DNA from: Tsukamurella pseudospumae
GTDB lineage: Bacteria; Actinomycetota; Actinomycetes; Mycobacteriales; Mycobacteriaceae
Length of the DNA: 36,907 bases
Direction of reading: 5' to 3'
Assembly: GCF_001575205.1 (NCBI RefSeq)
Contig: NZ_LSRE01000021.1
Location: forward strand, 1 to 36,907
The position numbers and the translations under genes were made by a program. Below are positions 7,254-15,721 of the stretch, piece after piece. The notes beneath the pieces are model-generated. The model worked only from the letters and a program-made list of their open reading frames with translations. It was not told the DNA's origin and did no database searches. Position 1 is the stretch's first letter, and every line of letters begins with the position of its first letter.

Positions 7254-7510
7254 AAATCCCAGAGCAAGCCGCCAAGCCGATCCTCACCAGACTCAAGCGC
7301 GCACACGGCCACCTCGCCACCGTCATCAGAATGCTCGAAGACGGCCAAGACTGCGAAGACGTCCTTACCCAACTCGCCGCCGTCAACAAAGCCCTCGGAC
7401 GCAGCGGCTACGCCCTCGTCGCCACCGGCCTTCAGCACTGCATGAGCACCGAAGGGCCTGACAACGTCGACCAACAGAAGCTAGAAAAACTCTTCCTAGC
7501 CCTTGCCTAG
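7250..7510 (+). CDS. CsoR-family repressor, CstR-like (persulfide-sensing type)
   Basis: An 86-residue all-helical protein with the CsoR core: ILTRLKRAHGHLATVIRMLEDGQDC, then LTQLAAVNKALGRSGYALV and LQHCMS. C35 and C64 are 29 residues apart. Copper-sensing CsoR has Cys-His-Cys at spacing +25 and +29, but here the +25 position is G60, so the copper-binding histidine is missing. A lone Cys pair at this spacing is the pattern of CstR, which forms di- to tetrasulfide bridges on exposure to persulfides. The SQR-like, DUF2892 and DUF302 neighbours agree with this. The two operators at 6744 and 6781 are its probable targets. The assignment to sulfur rather than copper is inference from the residues and context. 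Confidence 0.78.
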   Translation: MKIPEQAAKPILTRLKRAHGHLATVIRMLEDGQDCEDVLTQLAAVNKALGRSGYALVATGLQHCMSTEGPDNVDQQKLEKLFLALA

Positions 7511-7541
7511 GCTGCGCGGACGCCTTGTCGGTTCCTGAGGG

Positions 7542-7559
7542 TCTGCTGAAGTCAGCAGA
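7542..7559. terminator. Hairpin between convergent csoR-family gene and tniQ
   Basis: TCTGCTGA-ag-TCAGCAGA is a perfect 8-bp inverted repeat in the 117-bp gap between two convergent genes. Position suggests a two-way terminator, but there is no adjacent T run and the loop is tight, so confidence is limited. Confidence 0.4.
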
Positions 7560-7627
7560 AGCGTCGAGACGTCCCAGACTCTATTTTCGAGTTCTGCGGG
7601 CTGTTGACAAACACACAGGAACCCTCG

Positions 7628-10198
7628 CTAGTCGCTCGGGTTCAGCTGACGAACTGCAGCGATCACCCTTCGCCCGTGCGTGGTCAGCTTCATGGGGCGG
7701 TTGCGCTCCGCGCGCTCGAACAACGCGCCGCCAGTTTCGCGTTCGAGCCTGAGGAACTGGCTGGTGAGAGTGGCTTGGCTGGTCCCCAGAGCGCGTGCTG
7801 CTTCGGTCAGTGTCGGAAACGTCGACGCTGCTTCTGCGCGCGCCAGCCGATCGCGGCCCCCCTGCGCTGCAGCCGCTGTGCGCAGGATCGGTGGGACTGC
7901 TTCCGCGGAGGCTGCGGCGGCGAGAGCTGAGCTGTGGCTTGGGCCGCCGCGCGGTCGCATCGGGATCTCGTACTTCGTGGCCCACCGCGCCAGGTTCGGT
8001 GTGCTCATGCCAAGCTGGCGGGCCAGGTCAGGGAGGGCCCGCCTGTTTGTGACGTACTCCTGGTAGAGCCAGTCGCGGTCAACGTGGATCTTCGTGCGCT
8101 GGGTTGCTGGAATAGTGGAGATCTCATAGTCCGCGAGGAGCCGACTGACGGTCTGGCGACTGACGCCCACTTGGCCGGCGATCTGACGAAGCGTCAGCCG
8201 GTCGCGGTGATAGAGCTTGCTAAGAGTTTCGGGGGGTAGTTGTGCCCGAGCGTGAGCGTACTGCCGCCGTCCGGTGTCCATCGGCAGCGGATTGGTGATC
8301 AGTTCGAGGCGAACGGCCTCGCCTGTGGTGCCGAGTTCACGTGCAGCGGCGCCCAGCGGTAGGTCACGTTCCCGGATCAGACTTCGGAGGCGATGGCGAT
8401 CGATCTCACCTGGACGAGCGCCGGGCAGGTCGAGGTCGGCGAGGAGCTGATCAGGGGGTTCCCAACTTAGCGGCTCATTGTCGATACCTGCGGCGCAGAG
8501 GAATCGGCGTCCGTAGTCCAGTAACTCGTCTCGGAGTTCAGGGGTGAGGTATCGGGGGAAGGCTGCGATCCTTGCCAGCAGATCAGGCGACCCTTCCACC
8601 GTTGGGACACAGGAGAGTTCCTCGCGGAGGAACGCTCGCGCAGCCGATGAGCTTTGGGGTAGCGTCCCTGTGCACTTGGCGATTCGCCTCCATTCATGCT
8701 CTGGGAGCAATTCGGAGTAGTCGATTGAGCGACGGCGCCGATAGTCGATCGGCGTGCCTTGCTCGACCACGTAGTCCGCGATGCGGATCAGGCCTGTGCA
8801 CACATCACCCCAGTTCGGATCTGCGTGCAGAATCTGGAGAAACCGCGATAGAGCGTGCCCTCGTATGTGTGCTCCGGCCTGTTGCCCCGCAGCGGTGAGA
8901 TTCATTCGGGTACCCACCAATTGAATCGCCGCAGACAGCGCCAGGCGCATCATCGTGCGCCTGGTGGCGGGCGCTGTGAACGGCAAGCTGGTTGAGGCCC
9001 AGAACTGGGTCGGAGTGTGACGCGCGAGCAAGTCCCCGCGCTCGTGGCCAGTGATCAAGGTAGGAAGGGCACTGCGCGTGCGGTAGCGGAGCTGATCGGA
9101 CGGGTCCAGCATCGGGGCTAGGGCAGCGAGTTGGATGCCGGTCAGGACTGGAGATATTCGCGTTCCCCAGCCGATGTTCGTCGGTTGAACAGTGAGGCCA
9201 GCATCTCGCGCCGATATTACCAACCACCGCAGGTAGTCAGCTGCGGTTGCAATGTCCGGGCGATTCAGGACAGCTATTGCCGTACTCGCGGCTATCGCTG
9301 CGGTGACCGCTCTAGCCGGCGCTTCAAGAGCTGGCTTCGTCCGACTCGCTCTGACCTGTTCGGATCGTTCCCCTCTCGGTTCAGCGGATTCCGTACGATA
9401 CGCGGCAGCCAGGTCAGAACCGACTCGCATGGTGATTTCTTCATCGGTGGCGTAGGACAGCACGCGACCACCGACGGCGCGGATATCGGCAAGTGCGGAA
9501 CCGACGGACTGAGGATGCTGTCTGTAGACCCCGAACCGTGCGATGCCGTCATCGATGATGCGGTCGATGACCGCCTGTGCTCCAAGCGCTGGGTGTGCGG
9601 CAGGAAGGCTGACCACTTCGGCGGTCGTGAGATCGGCTCCGCACCTCTGGGATTCGCGCCCTATCCCGCCTTCTTGCGCCGGGGCCGCGCATCGCCCGAT
9701 GGCGGGGATGCAGTGGCCAGGAAGTGGGCTATGTCTCGGGGTGCGACGGCAGCGTGGACACTCGTCGGCGAGCAAGCAACTGTGCTCGATGCAGGCGAAA
9801 GACCACCCTAGGCGCCATTCGAGCTTCCACCTGCCACCATTGCTGCTGAGGCAGTGGGGGCAGAAGCGGGATCCGGTCCGCCGGGTCCACGCAACGTCGC
9901 GGCGGAGGCGTCGAGAGTCCTGGTCAATGCACAGTGCAGTCCCGTTGAACCGGGTGAGTGTCATCTGCGGGTGGTCGGCCTCGCTGCCGGTCGCGGCGCG
10001 TAGGTTGGTCGCCTCCGTATCAGTGAGTGCGATCGTCCACGACGGGTACCCACCACCTGCAGGAGCGGGGAGGCCGACCGCGTCGAGAAGGTCTCCCCAC
10101 GCCGTATTGGTGCGGGCAGCGATCGCTTCGAGCCACGAGTCGATCGCTTCGCCGGGCATCGGTTGAAGCCGGATGGGAAGCGATCGGACGGTTGTCAT
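7628..10198 (-). CDS. tniQ: TniQ/TnsD-like target-selection protein with LysR-type C-terminal HTH
   Basis: This is the target-site selector of the transposon. The N-terminus SLPIRLQPMPGEAIDSWL is the TniQ start, followed by a zinc ribbon with C113/C116, C136/H139/C141 and C147/C150. At 856 residues it is far longer than Tn7 TnsD (about 508). The extra C-terminal half carries several helix-turn-helix-like segments (about 605-635, 663-690, 716-745). It ends with a winged helix closely resembling the LysR N-terminal domain (FPTLTEAARALGTSQATLTS and FLRLERETGGALFERA, about 793-835). These probably read the dnaB attachment sequence, which is inference. The ATG at 10198 overlaps the tnsC stop (ATGA); 40 further upstream codons would lie inside tnsC and are rejected. 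Confidence 0.85.
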   Translation of the reverse strand: MTTVRSLPIRLQPMPGEAIDSWLEAIAARTNTAWGDLLDAVGLPAPAGGGYPSWTIALTDTEATNLRAATGSEADHPQMTLTRFNGTALCIDQDSRRLRRDVAWTRRTGSRFCPHCLSSNGGRWKLEWRLGWSFACIEHSCLLADECPRCRRTPRHSPLPGHCIPAIGRCAAPAQEGGIGRESQRCGADLTTAEVVSLPAAHPALGAQAVIDRIIDDGIARFGVYRQHPQSVGSALADIRAVGGRVLSYATDEEITMRVGSDLAAAYRTESAEPRGERSEQVRASRTKPALEAPARAVTAAIAASTAIAVLNRPDIATAADYLRWLVISARDAGLTVQPTNIGWGTRISPVLTGIQLAALAPMLDPSDQLRYRTRSALPTLITGHERGDLLARHTPTQFWASTSLPFTAPATRRTMMRLALSAAIQLVGTRMNLTAAGQQAGAHIRGHALSRFLQILHADPNWGDVCTGLIRIADYVVEQGTPIDYRRRRSIDYSELLPEHEWRRIAKCTGTLPQSSSAARAFLREELSCVPTVEGSPDLLARIAAFPRYLTPELRDELLDYGRRFLCAAGIDNEPLSWEPPDQLLADLDLPGARPGEIDRHRLRSLIRERDLPLGAAARELGTTGEAVRLELITNPLPMDTGRRQYAHARAQLPPETLSKLYHRDRLTLRQIAGQVGVSRQTVSRLLADYEISTIPATQRTKIHVDRDWLYQEYVTNRRALPDLARQLGMSTPNLARWATKYEIPMRPRGGPSHSSALAAAASAEAVPPILRTAAAAQGGRDRLARAEAASTFPTLTEAARALGTSQATLTSQFLRLERETGGALFERAERNRPMKLTTHGRRVIAAVRQLNPSD

Positions 10199-11298
10199 CC
10201 TGCCTTGCCGATGCGAGTTCGTAGACGCCCGTTCTCGAATGCCTGGCGCAGTTCCTCGCGGGCCCTTTCCGAGGCCTCGTCGATCCTGACGCGGTCGAGC
10301 AGTTCCTCGTCGAGGCACTCATGTCCCGTCCGCACCGCCCGTTGGCAGCCTCGGTTGATCAGAGTCATCAGTGAGCCGATCTGGCCGGTGCAGCGGGCGT
10401 ACAGGTAGTCGGAGAGGTCATCGGCGATCATGCCCGGGTACTTGTCTGTGAGGACCACCCGTTGTTCGATCGCTTTGAGCGTCTGGCGCCACGCTCTGCG
10501 ACCGGTGTCGTTGGTGACGCTGAACGGATCCATTGTCAGCCGGGTTGTGCGCCTTCCGGTCTGCGCGAGGAGGGCATCGCGGTCACTGCTGCCTTCTGAG
10601 AACAGCCCCCGCGCTTCGAGACCGACGCCAGCGAAGGTCACCGTCAACGGGAACTCGTTGGCGATGTACTTGAAGTGGTTGCTTACTTCCACACCAGAGG
10701 TGGATTGCAGCCGTAGAAAGTGCAGGTCGTCGACGATGAGGATCTTCGTCTCGCACGCAAGTACGCAGTCCAGGGCTCGGTGGGCAAATTCGGCTGCATT
10801 GCCTCGGCGACTGCCCGGGTGGGCGTAGAAGGCGAGCATGGCCCGGTTGAATTCTCGTAGTCCAGTGTTGCCGGTCAACCCGACCCGGCACACCGGCCAG
10901 CGCTCATGGCCGTCCTCAGTCCTGGTGCCGTTCTCGGCTACTTCGCGGCGGTGGAATGCACGGGCGAAGCTCAGCACTGCGGTGGTCTTGCCAAGTCCGG
11001 GTACTGCATCGATCGCGACGGCACCTTTGGGTTTGTCCCCATCCTGGGCATTGGAGTCGATGACATCCCAGAGGTTTTCGTGCACATCTACCAGTTGTCG
11101 CGTTTTCAGTGGCCCGAGATTCGCGTGCCATTCGCGGCGCTCACGGTCGTAGTCCGTGCGTTCTCTATCGGTCAGCGCTTCAAGCTCGTCGCGAGTCAAT
11201 ACCTGTGGCGGAACACGGGCTGGAGTGTTGACGAAGTGCAGCCATCCCTCCTTCCGCGCGAGCGTCAGGTTATCCAGTGTCGGCGCAGTCTCGGTCAC
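10195..11298 (-). CDS. tnsC: TnsC-like AAA+ ATPase (transposition regulator)
   Basis: A 367-residue AAA+ ATPase with Walker A DAVPGLGKT at 97-105 and Walker B ILIVDD at 186-191. The segment SNHFKYIANEFPLTVTFAGVG after it resembles the TniB/TnsC arrangement. In Tn7-type elements the protein forms ATP-dependent filaments on target DNA. It links the TniQ/TnsD-marked site to the TnsAB transposase and prevents repeat insertion. It is shorter than Tn7 TnsC (555) and nearer TniB in size, so it may lack the terminal regions that bind TnsA and TnsD in Tn7. The GTG start overlaps the tnsB stop by 4 bp (GTGA), and its own stop overlaps tniQ. Confidence 0.88.
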   Translation of the reverse strand: MTETAPTLDNLTLARKEGWLHFVNTPARVPPQVLTRDELEALTDRERTDYDRERREWHANLGPLKTRQLVDVHENLWDVIDSNAQDGDKPKGAVAIDAVPGLGKTTAVLSFARAFHRREVAENGTRTEDGHERWPVCRVGLTGNTGLREFNRAMLAFYAHPGSRRGNAAEFAHRALDCVLACETKILIVDDLHFLRLQSTSGVEVSNHFKYIANEFPLTVTFAGVGLEARGLFSEGSSDRDALLAQTGRRTTRLTMDPFSVTNDTGRRAWRQTLKAIEQRVVLTDKYPGMIADDLSDYLYARCTGQIGSLMTLINRGCQRAVRTGHECLDEELLDRVRIDEASERAREELRQAFENGRLRTRIGKAG

Positions 11299-13448
11299 AC
11301 ATCCTCCAAAGCATCGGAGTAGAAGTCGTCAGTGTCTTCCTGGTCGAACCGGTCGTCGTCGCCCTCCTCTCCCGCATAGTCCAGACTGCGATCGGGTGGG
11401 GTGGCTTCGGCTTCCGGATCTGATTCGTCTTGGCCGGGAGTGGTCGCGAGGACGCGGGCGACTGATGGCAGCTCACTCACGCCGGGTTCGCCCGGTTGCT
11501 GTTGCGACAGTTCACTTTCTCGTGCCATCCTCAATGCGATGCGGCGCTCAACCCGAGTGGATCCCAGGCCGACGTTCCATCGCTCCAGAAGGTCGGCTAC
11601 TGCCAGGCGGTCATTCGGGAATCGGTACTTCGATGCCGCGAGCTTCCTGGCGTAGAGCAGGGCATCCTCGCTGAACGGCATGTCGATCGCTGGGGCGTGC
11701 TCCCACACCAGTGGGTGCCAGATCCGATCATCCGGGCGCCGGAAGTAAACCTTGGTGATGTCGTCCGGATCGCAGTGGATCGGCCACCGCCCTCTGGCCT
11801 CACCGGTTAAGCCGCTTGCGAGATTGCGGTACCCGTTGAGTCCCTCTCCGTTGTAGCGTCGGCCGCCGATCTCGACACCGTAGTGAAGGATCTTCCGCCA
11901 CGCGGGCTTGAGGAACTCGAAGGCAAGGTCTGGATCGCGGGGTGCTTCGATGTACCCGGCGCGCGCGACACCGTGCTCGAACATCGCGGCCGGCGACATG
12001 CGCAGGCCCGGGACCTGTGGGTCGAGCAGGCTCGAGTGCTGTCGGTGGTGGTAGACCTGCGCGATCCATTCTCGGATGATGCGCTCGAGTTCGTCGATGT
12101 AGAAGAACGCCTCGCCCTCGGGATTCTCTCCGCGGGAGTGGACATCCGGTCCCTTGTATCCCGGCAGTGCTTGCAGCAGATCTTCGCGGATGGTGCGAAA
12201 GAACCGCTCAACCGGCCCTTTATCGCGGCCAGTCCGCAGCCGGGCAGGCTGCACCGAGATTCCGAAGCGTTGGCACACACTCATCATGTGATGCGACAGA
12301 TAGACCTTGCCGTGATCGACCACCAAGGTCTCAGGGACAATTGCTGGTCCCGCCGCCGCGTCGGTCGGTCTTTCCGCGGACACATCGACCAGCACCGACC
12401 GTGGAACTCCGTGGGCCGGCCACACCGCATAATCCGGCCAGTCCTCCCCGGCCGGACGGGGGCAGAAGACCTCATACATCACGGACGCAACATCAACAGA
12501 CTTGGTAGAAACCGGAGTAAGGCGGAGACCGGTGATACAGCGGGTGTACCAATCCATCGCAACAGTCAGCTCAACCTGCACCCACCGCAACGTCAGTGGG
12601 TCGAGGCCAAAGACATCCAGCCTGGTGGTGTCCATCAACATGTACTCACCCGGCCTGGTCGGACGAAGCTTGCCGTACACACCATCCGGACGCTCAGCGA
12701 TGTCGCGGTTTCTCTTAGCCGACAGACGGAACGTAGGGTAACGCTTGTCGAGCTCCTTCACGACGCGGAATGCATTGGTACGAGATGGGATCGCGACAAC
12801 ACCGTCCCCGTACCGCGCCTGCACCCGTGCATCAGTGCGGTCTATCACCATCGTTCGGGAGGGCTTCGATTCCGTGGCATGCTCGACCATGACCTCGACC
12901 GCGGTTTCCGTCCACCGCTTATCGACTGACGGAAATGGATCCTCCTCTTTGCTTCGCCGGGCATCGACCAGTCCCGCTGGCCCAAGTGTGCGGAATTTCG
13001 ACACCCACCGCTCCACGGAACGCACACTCACGTCAAGTTCTCGGGCCTTCGATGCGTAGCGGTCTGTAAGTGGACGGTCGGGCGAGAACTCTGCCCTGGG
13101 TTCTCCCTTGGCTGCCGTCTCCTCGTTGCCAGATCTGTATCCGGTCAGTACTTCTCGTACGTGACCCGCGCGGTCCGTTACCTGCTGCAGTTCGGCCGCC
13201 GACAGCACGCTGAGAATGACACCGGCAGACTCACGCAAGTCGCTACTCGCAACGCCCGCGTCGGTCGGGATGATTCGGCCACGGGCTGACGCCAGCAGTT
13301 CCACGAGAGCGATTCGCATGTATTGGCCCGCCGCGCCTCTCCCCAATACCTCGACGTTACCCCTAGGCGCGGCGAGTTCCACGATCTCGAACACTTCGCC
13401 GTCGTACACGTACCGGCTGCCGACCCCAACTCGCTCCGAGCTGCTCAC
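11295..13448 (-). CDS. tnsB: TnsB-like DDE transposase
   Basis: A 717-residue transposase with a retroviral-integrase (rve) core and a Mu-type C-terminal domain. Catalytic residues are visible: D273 (LMDTTRLDV), D378 (LVVDHGKVY) and E414 (DKGPVERFF), giving a D-x35-E spacing. Residues about 120-260 hold two helix-turn-helix segments (ARELDVSVRSVERWVSKF is one) for binding the transposon ends. The beta-barrel after the core includes YNGEGL. TnsB cuts and joins the 3' ends of the element; the repeats at 14246-14305 are its likely binding sites. Its length is close to that of Tn7 TnsB (702). The GTG start overlaps the tnsA stop by 4 bp. The acidic C-terminal tail (about 670-717, rich in D and E) may be the TnsC-contact tail, as in Tn7. 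Confidence 0.92.
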   Translation of the reverse strand: MSSSERVGVGSRYVYDGEVFEIVELAAPRGNVEVLGRGAAGQYMRIALVELLASARGRIIPTDAGVASSDLRESAGVILSVLSAAELQQVTDRAGHVREVLTGYRSGNEETAAKGEPRAEFSPDRPLTDRYASKARELDVSVRSVERWVSKFRTLGPAGLVDARRSKEEDPFPSVDKRWTETAVEVMVEHATESKPSRTMVIDRTDARVQARYGDGVVAIPSRTNAFRVVKELDKRYPTFRLSAKRNRDIAERPDGVYGKLRPTRPGEYMLMDTTRLDVFGLDPLTLRWVQVELTVAMDWYTRCITGLRLTPVSTKSVDVASVMYEVFCPRPAGEDWPDYAVWPAHGVPRSVLVDVSAERPTDAAAGPAIVPETLVVDHGKVYLSHHMMSVCQRFGISVQPARLRTGRDKGPVERFFRTIREDLLQALPGYKGPDVHSRGENPEGEAFFYIDELERIIREWIAQVYHHRQHSSLLDPQVPGLRMSPAAMFEHGVARAGYIEAPRDPDLAFEFLKPAWRKILHYGVEIGGRRYNGEGLNGYRNLASGLTGEARGRWPIHCDPDDITKVYFRRPDDRIWHPLVWEHAPAIDMPFSEDALLYARKLAASKYRFPNDRLAVADLLERWNVGLGSTRVERRIALRMARESELSQQQPGEPGVSELPSVARVLATTPGQDESDPEAEATPPDRSLDYAGEEGDDDRFDQEDTDDFYSDALEDV

Positions 13449-14179
13449 GACACGCTCCCGATCTGAGTTCTATTGGTCATCACAGTGTCAACATCGATGT
13501 GCAAGCGATGTCGCCATATCAGGTGCAGGGTCGCCGCCCGCACTAGCGCACTAGGCCGATCTGGAAACTGATCGATCAGGTTCCCGATCGTCATTCCCTC
13601 ATGTGCAGCCCGGTGTACCGCGTCGCAATACTCAGAGGAGATACCTTCTTCACGGCGGTAGCCAGCGAGGAACCTGATATTGGCGGCCCGCGGCAACGGC
13701 GGTTCCGAAGCGACGTCATACCGCCATCCGCGCGATTCCACAACCTCGCGGGTCCACTCCAAAACCTCAGCAACGCCACGATTCTGAAGACGCTGTGCTG
13801 GCTTCACGTCGACGACGACTGGGCCGGAATCAGTATCAAGAAGGAAATCAGGAACGTGACGCCGCTCGGTACCGTTGACCTCCGCCACGAGAAGAAAGGG
13901 CTGCGCGACGATGCCACGGACTCGTTCATCGAAGTCCGCAAGCATCAAATTGGCGAGTTCTAAGCGGGACTCATAAATCACCAAGTCGCGCACTGTAGCC
14001 GACCAGTACCAACCCGAGTAGTGCTTTTGTCCTCTGTACCAGCGGAAGGTTCGCCACGGTGCAGCAGCACGAAGATCCTCCACCGCAGCTGACGACCACG
14101 CAACACTCCGCTCAGAGAGGTCACCGCCGCGGCGGAACGAGACGTTTACCGCGGCCCCCGTGAGTTGGTCGGGCGACAT
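13445..14179 (-). CDS. tnsA: TnsA-like endonuclease subunit
   Basis: A 244-residue protein with a PD-(D/E)xK nuclease core: E70 (VIYESRLELANL), D111 (RRHVPDFLL) and D124-V-K126 (VVVDVKPAQRL). In Tn7, TnsA cuts the 5' ends of the element while TnsB cuts the 3' ends, giving cut-and-paste rather than copy-in transposition; intact catalytic residues predict the same here. After the core there is a helical region (about 160-230), possibly equivalent to the Tn7 TnsA C-terminal domain that contacts TnsC. It is the first gene of the operon, starting 126 bp from the right end, so its promoter must lie within the end repeats, which could allow TnsB to repress the operon. Confidence 0.9.
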   Translation of the reverse strand: MSPDQLTGAAVNVSFRRGGDLSERSVAWSSAAVEDLRAAAPWRTFRWYRGQKHYSGWYWSATVRDLVIYESRLELANLMLADFDERVRGIVAQPFLLVAEVNGTERRHVPDFLLDTDSGPVVVDVKPAQRLQNRGVAEVLEWTREVVESRGWRYDVASEPPLPRAANIRFLAGYRREEGISSEYCDAVHRAAHEGMTIGNLIDQFPDRPSALVRAATLHLIWRHRLHIDVDTVMTNRTQIGSVS

Positions 14180-14245
14180 GCCCTGACGGTGCCACCTCAG
14201 ACTTCAGATCCAGGGAGTTCGCTCGGCGTGTCCCAAACAGGTGGC

Positions 14246-14305
14246 GGATCCGACAACCGTCCGACATGTAGCGTGGGATTCCGACACGCAATCTGGGATC
14301 CTACA
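14246..14305 (-). repeat. Transposon right end with TnsB-type binding repeats
   Basis: Reading inward on the minus strand from 14305 there are four related units: TGTAGGATCCCA (from 14305), TGTCGGAATCCCA (from 14286), TGTCGGACGGT (from 14266) and TGTCGGATCC (from 14255). The outer units are 19-20 bp apart; the inner two abut at 11 bp. The terminal TGT...ACA and the multiple unequal repeats are the style of Tn7 ends. An end at 14307 (ACACA) is also conceivable. Confidence 0.72.
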
Positions 14306-14317
14306 CAGCGACGATCA
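14306..14317. other. Predicted insertion junction / attachment site at dnaB 3' end
   Basis: Nine bases separate the transposon end from the dnaB stop codon TGA (14315-14317 in reverse). The first five, cagcg (14306-14310), would be one copy of the 5-bp target duplication made by Tn7-type elements. The other copy would lie at the unseen left end, so this is prediction only. Confidence 0.5.
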
Positions 14318-15721
14318 GCCCTTGGCCATGTCCACGAAGCGGGAGTAGTGCAGCTGGTGGGCCACGGTGATGGTGGCGGTGGGGCCGGCGCGGTGCTTGC
14401 CGAGGATGAAGTCGGCCTCACCGGCGCGGGGATCGTCGCGCTCGTATGCGTCGGGACGGTGGACCAGGACGACCATGTCGGCGTCCTGCTCGAGCGAGCC
14501 GGACTCGCGGAGGTCGGCCACCTGGGGCTTCTTGTCGGTGCGCTGCTCGGGACCACGGTTGAGCTGTGCGACGGCGATGAGCGGGACCTCGAGCTCCTTC
14601 GCGAGCAGCTTGAGCTGCCGGGAGAACTCGGAGACCTCCTGCTGGCGGGACTCGACCTTCTTGCCCGAGGTCATCAGCTGCAGGTAGTCGATGACGATGA
14701 GCTTGAGGTCGTGCCGCTGCTTGAGCCGGCGGGCCTTGGCCCGGATCTCCATCATCGTGAGGTTCGGCGAATCGTCCACGAACAGCGGCGCCTCGGAGAT
14801 CTCCGACATGCGGCGCGCCAGGCGGGTCCAGTCGTCGTCGGACATCTTGCCCGAGCGCATGTCGGCGAGCTTGATCCGCGCCTCCGCGGAGAGCAGACGC
14901 ATGACGACCTCGGTCTTGCTCATCTCGAGGCTGAACAGCACGCCGGGCATGTGGTGCTCGACGGTGCAGGAGCGCAGAACATCCAGGGCCATCGTCGACT
15001 TACCGGCACCGGGGCGCCCGGCCACGATGATCATCTGCCCCGCGTGCAGGCCGTTGGTCAGCGCGTCGAAGTCGGTGAACCCCGTGGGCACGCCCATGCT
15101 GACGCCGCCGCGCGAGGCGATCGCGTCGATCTCGTCCATCGTGGGCTGCAGCAGCTCCTCGAGGATCACGTAGTCCTCGGAGGCCTTGCGCTCGGTGACG
15201 TCGTAGACGGCCGCCTGCGCGCGGTCGACCACCTCGGCGACATCGGCACCGTCGGACCCCGAGTAGCCGTACTGGACGATCCTGGTCCCGGCCTCGACGA
15301 GCCGCCGCAGGATGGCCTTCTCCGCGACGATCTCGGCGTAGTACCCCGCGTTCGCGGCGGTCGGCACCGTGGAGATCAGGGTGTGCAGGTACGGGGCGCC
15401 GCCGACGCGCTTGAGTTCGCCCTTGCGGTCGAGCGTGGCGGAGACGGTGACCGCATCGGCGGGCTCACCGGCGCCGTAGAGGTCCAGGATCGCGTCGTAC
15501 ACCGACTGGTGCGCGGGCCGGTAGAAGTCACCCGGACTGAGCACCTCGAGCACATCGGCGATGGCGTCCTTGGACAGCATCATGGCGCCCAGTACGGACT
15601 GCTCGGCGGCGATGTCCTGCGGGGGCTGGCGGCCGAAGTCCTCGGGCGGCGGACCGTCGGGAGTGGGCTCCGAGCGCTTCGCGGGCCCCGGAGTGAACTC
15701 CTGCTCGTCCGTGACCGACAC
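14315..15721 (-). CDS. dnaB: Replicative DNA helicase DnaB
   Basis: A 468-residue helicase with the full DnaB plan: N-terminal domain from about 36 (PQDIAAEQSVLGAMMLSKDA) to 140, a linker, then the RecA-like domain with Walker A AGRPGAGKST at about 231-240. It continues with DYLQLM and the C-terminal HRAGPTATITVAHQ and LHYSRF motifs. It unwinds DNA at the fork and recruits primase. No intein is present, unlike some mycobacterial dnaB genes. The start is GTG at 15721 with GAGGAGAGG upstream. The C-terminus is complete, so the adjacent transposon has not damaged the gene, as expected for an element that targets the end of an essential gene. Confidence 0.96.
   Translation of the reverse strand: MSVTDEQEFTPGPAKRSEPTPDGPPPEDFGRQPPQDIAAEQSVLGAMMLSKDAIADVLEVLSPGDFYRPAHQSVYDAILDLYGAGEPADAVTVSATLDRKGELKRVGGAPYLHTLISTVPTAANAGYYAEIVAEKAILRRLVEAGTRIVQYGYSGSDGADVAEVVDRAQAAVYDVTERKASEDYVILEELLQPTMDEIDAIASRGGVSMGVPTGFTDFDALTNGLHAGQMIIVAGRPGAGKSTMALDVLRSCTVEHHMPGVLFSLEMSKTEVVMRLLSAEARIKLADMRSGKMSDDDWTRLARRMSEISEAPLFVDDSPNLTMMEIRAKARRLKQRHDLKLIVIDYLQLMTSGKKVESRQQEVSEFSRQLKLLAKELEVPLIAVAQLNRGPEQRTDKKPQVADLRESGSLEQDADMVVLVHRPDAYERDDPRAGEADFILGKHRAGPTATITVAHQLHYSRFVDMAKG

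Larger units (their letters stand above)
1..14305. mobile_element. Tn7-like transposon, right part (left end not in window)
   Basis: The right boundary is set by a cluster of TGTCGG-type repeats ending ...CCTACA at 14305, just outside the tnsA start and about 9 bp from the dnaB stop codon. The tnsA-tnsB-tnsC-tniQ operon reads away from this end, as in Tn7 beside glmS. To its left is a block of stress-type genes (1840-7510), then IS110 and IS3 elements, which I take as cargo and nested insertions. No matching left end or target duplication is visible, so the left limit and the assignment of the genes left of 7628 to the element are inference. Base composition appears less GC-rich than the chromosome right of 14306. 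Confidence 0.6.

Noticed and set aside
7526-7540. TGTCGGTTCC resembles the right-end repeats and could mark a left end, making a 6.8-kb element without cargo.
   Set aside because: It is a single partial match with no further repeats inward, and the five bases before it (cgcct) do not match the predicted duplication cagcg at 14306-14310.
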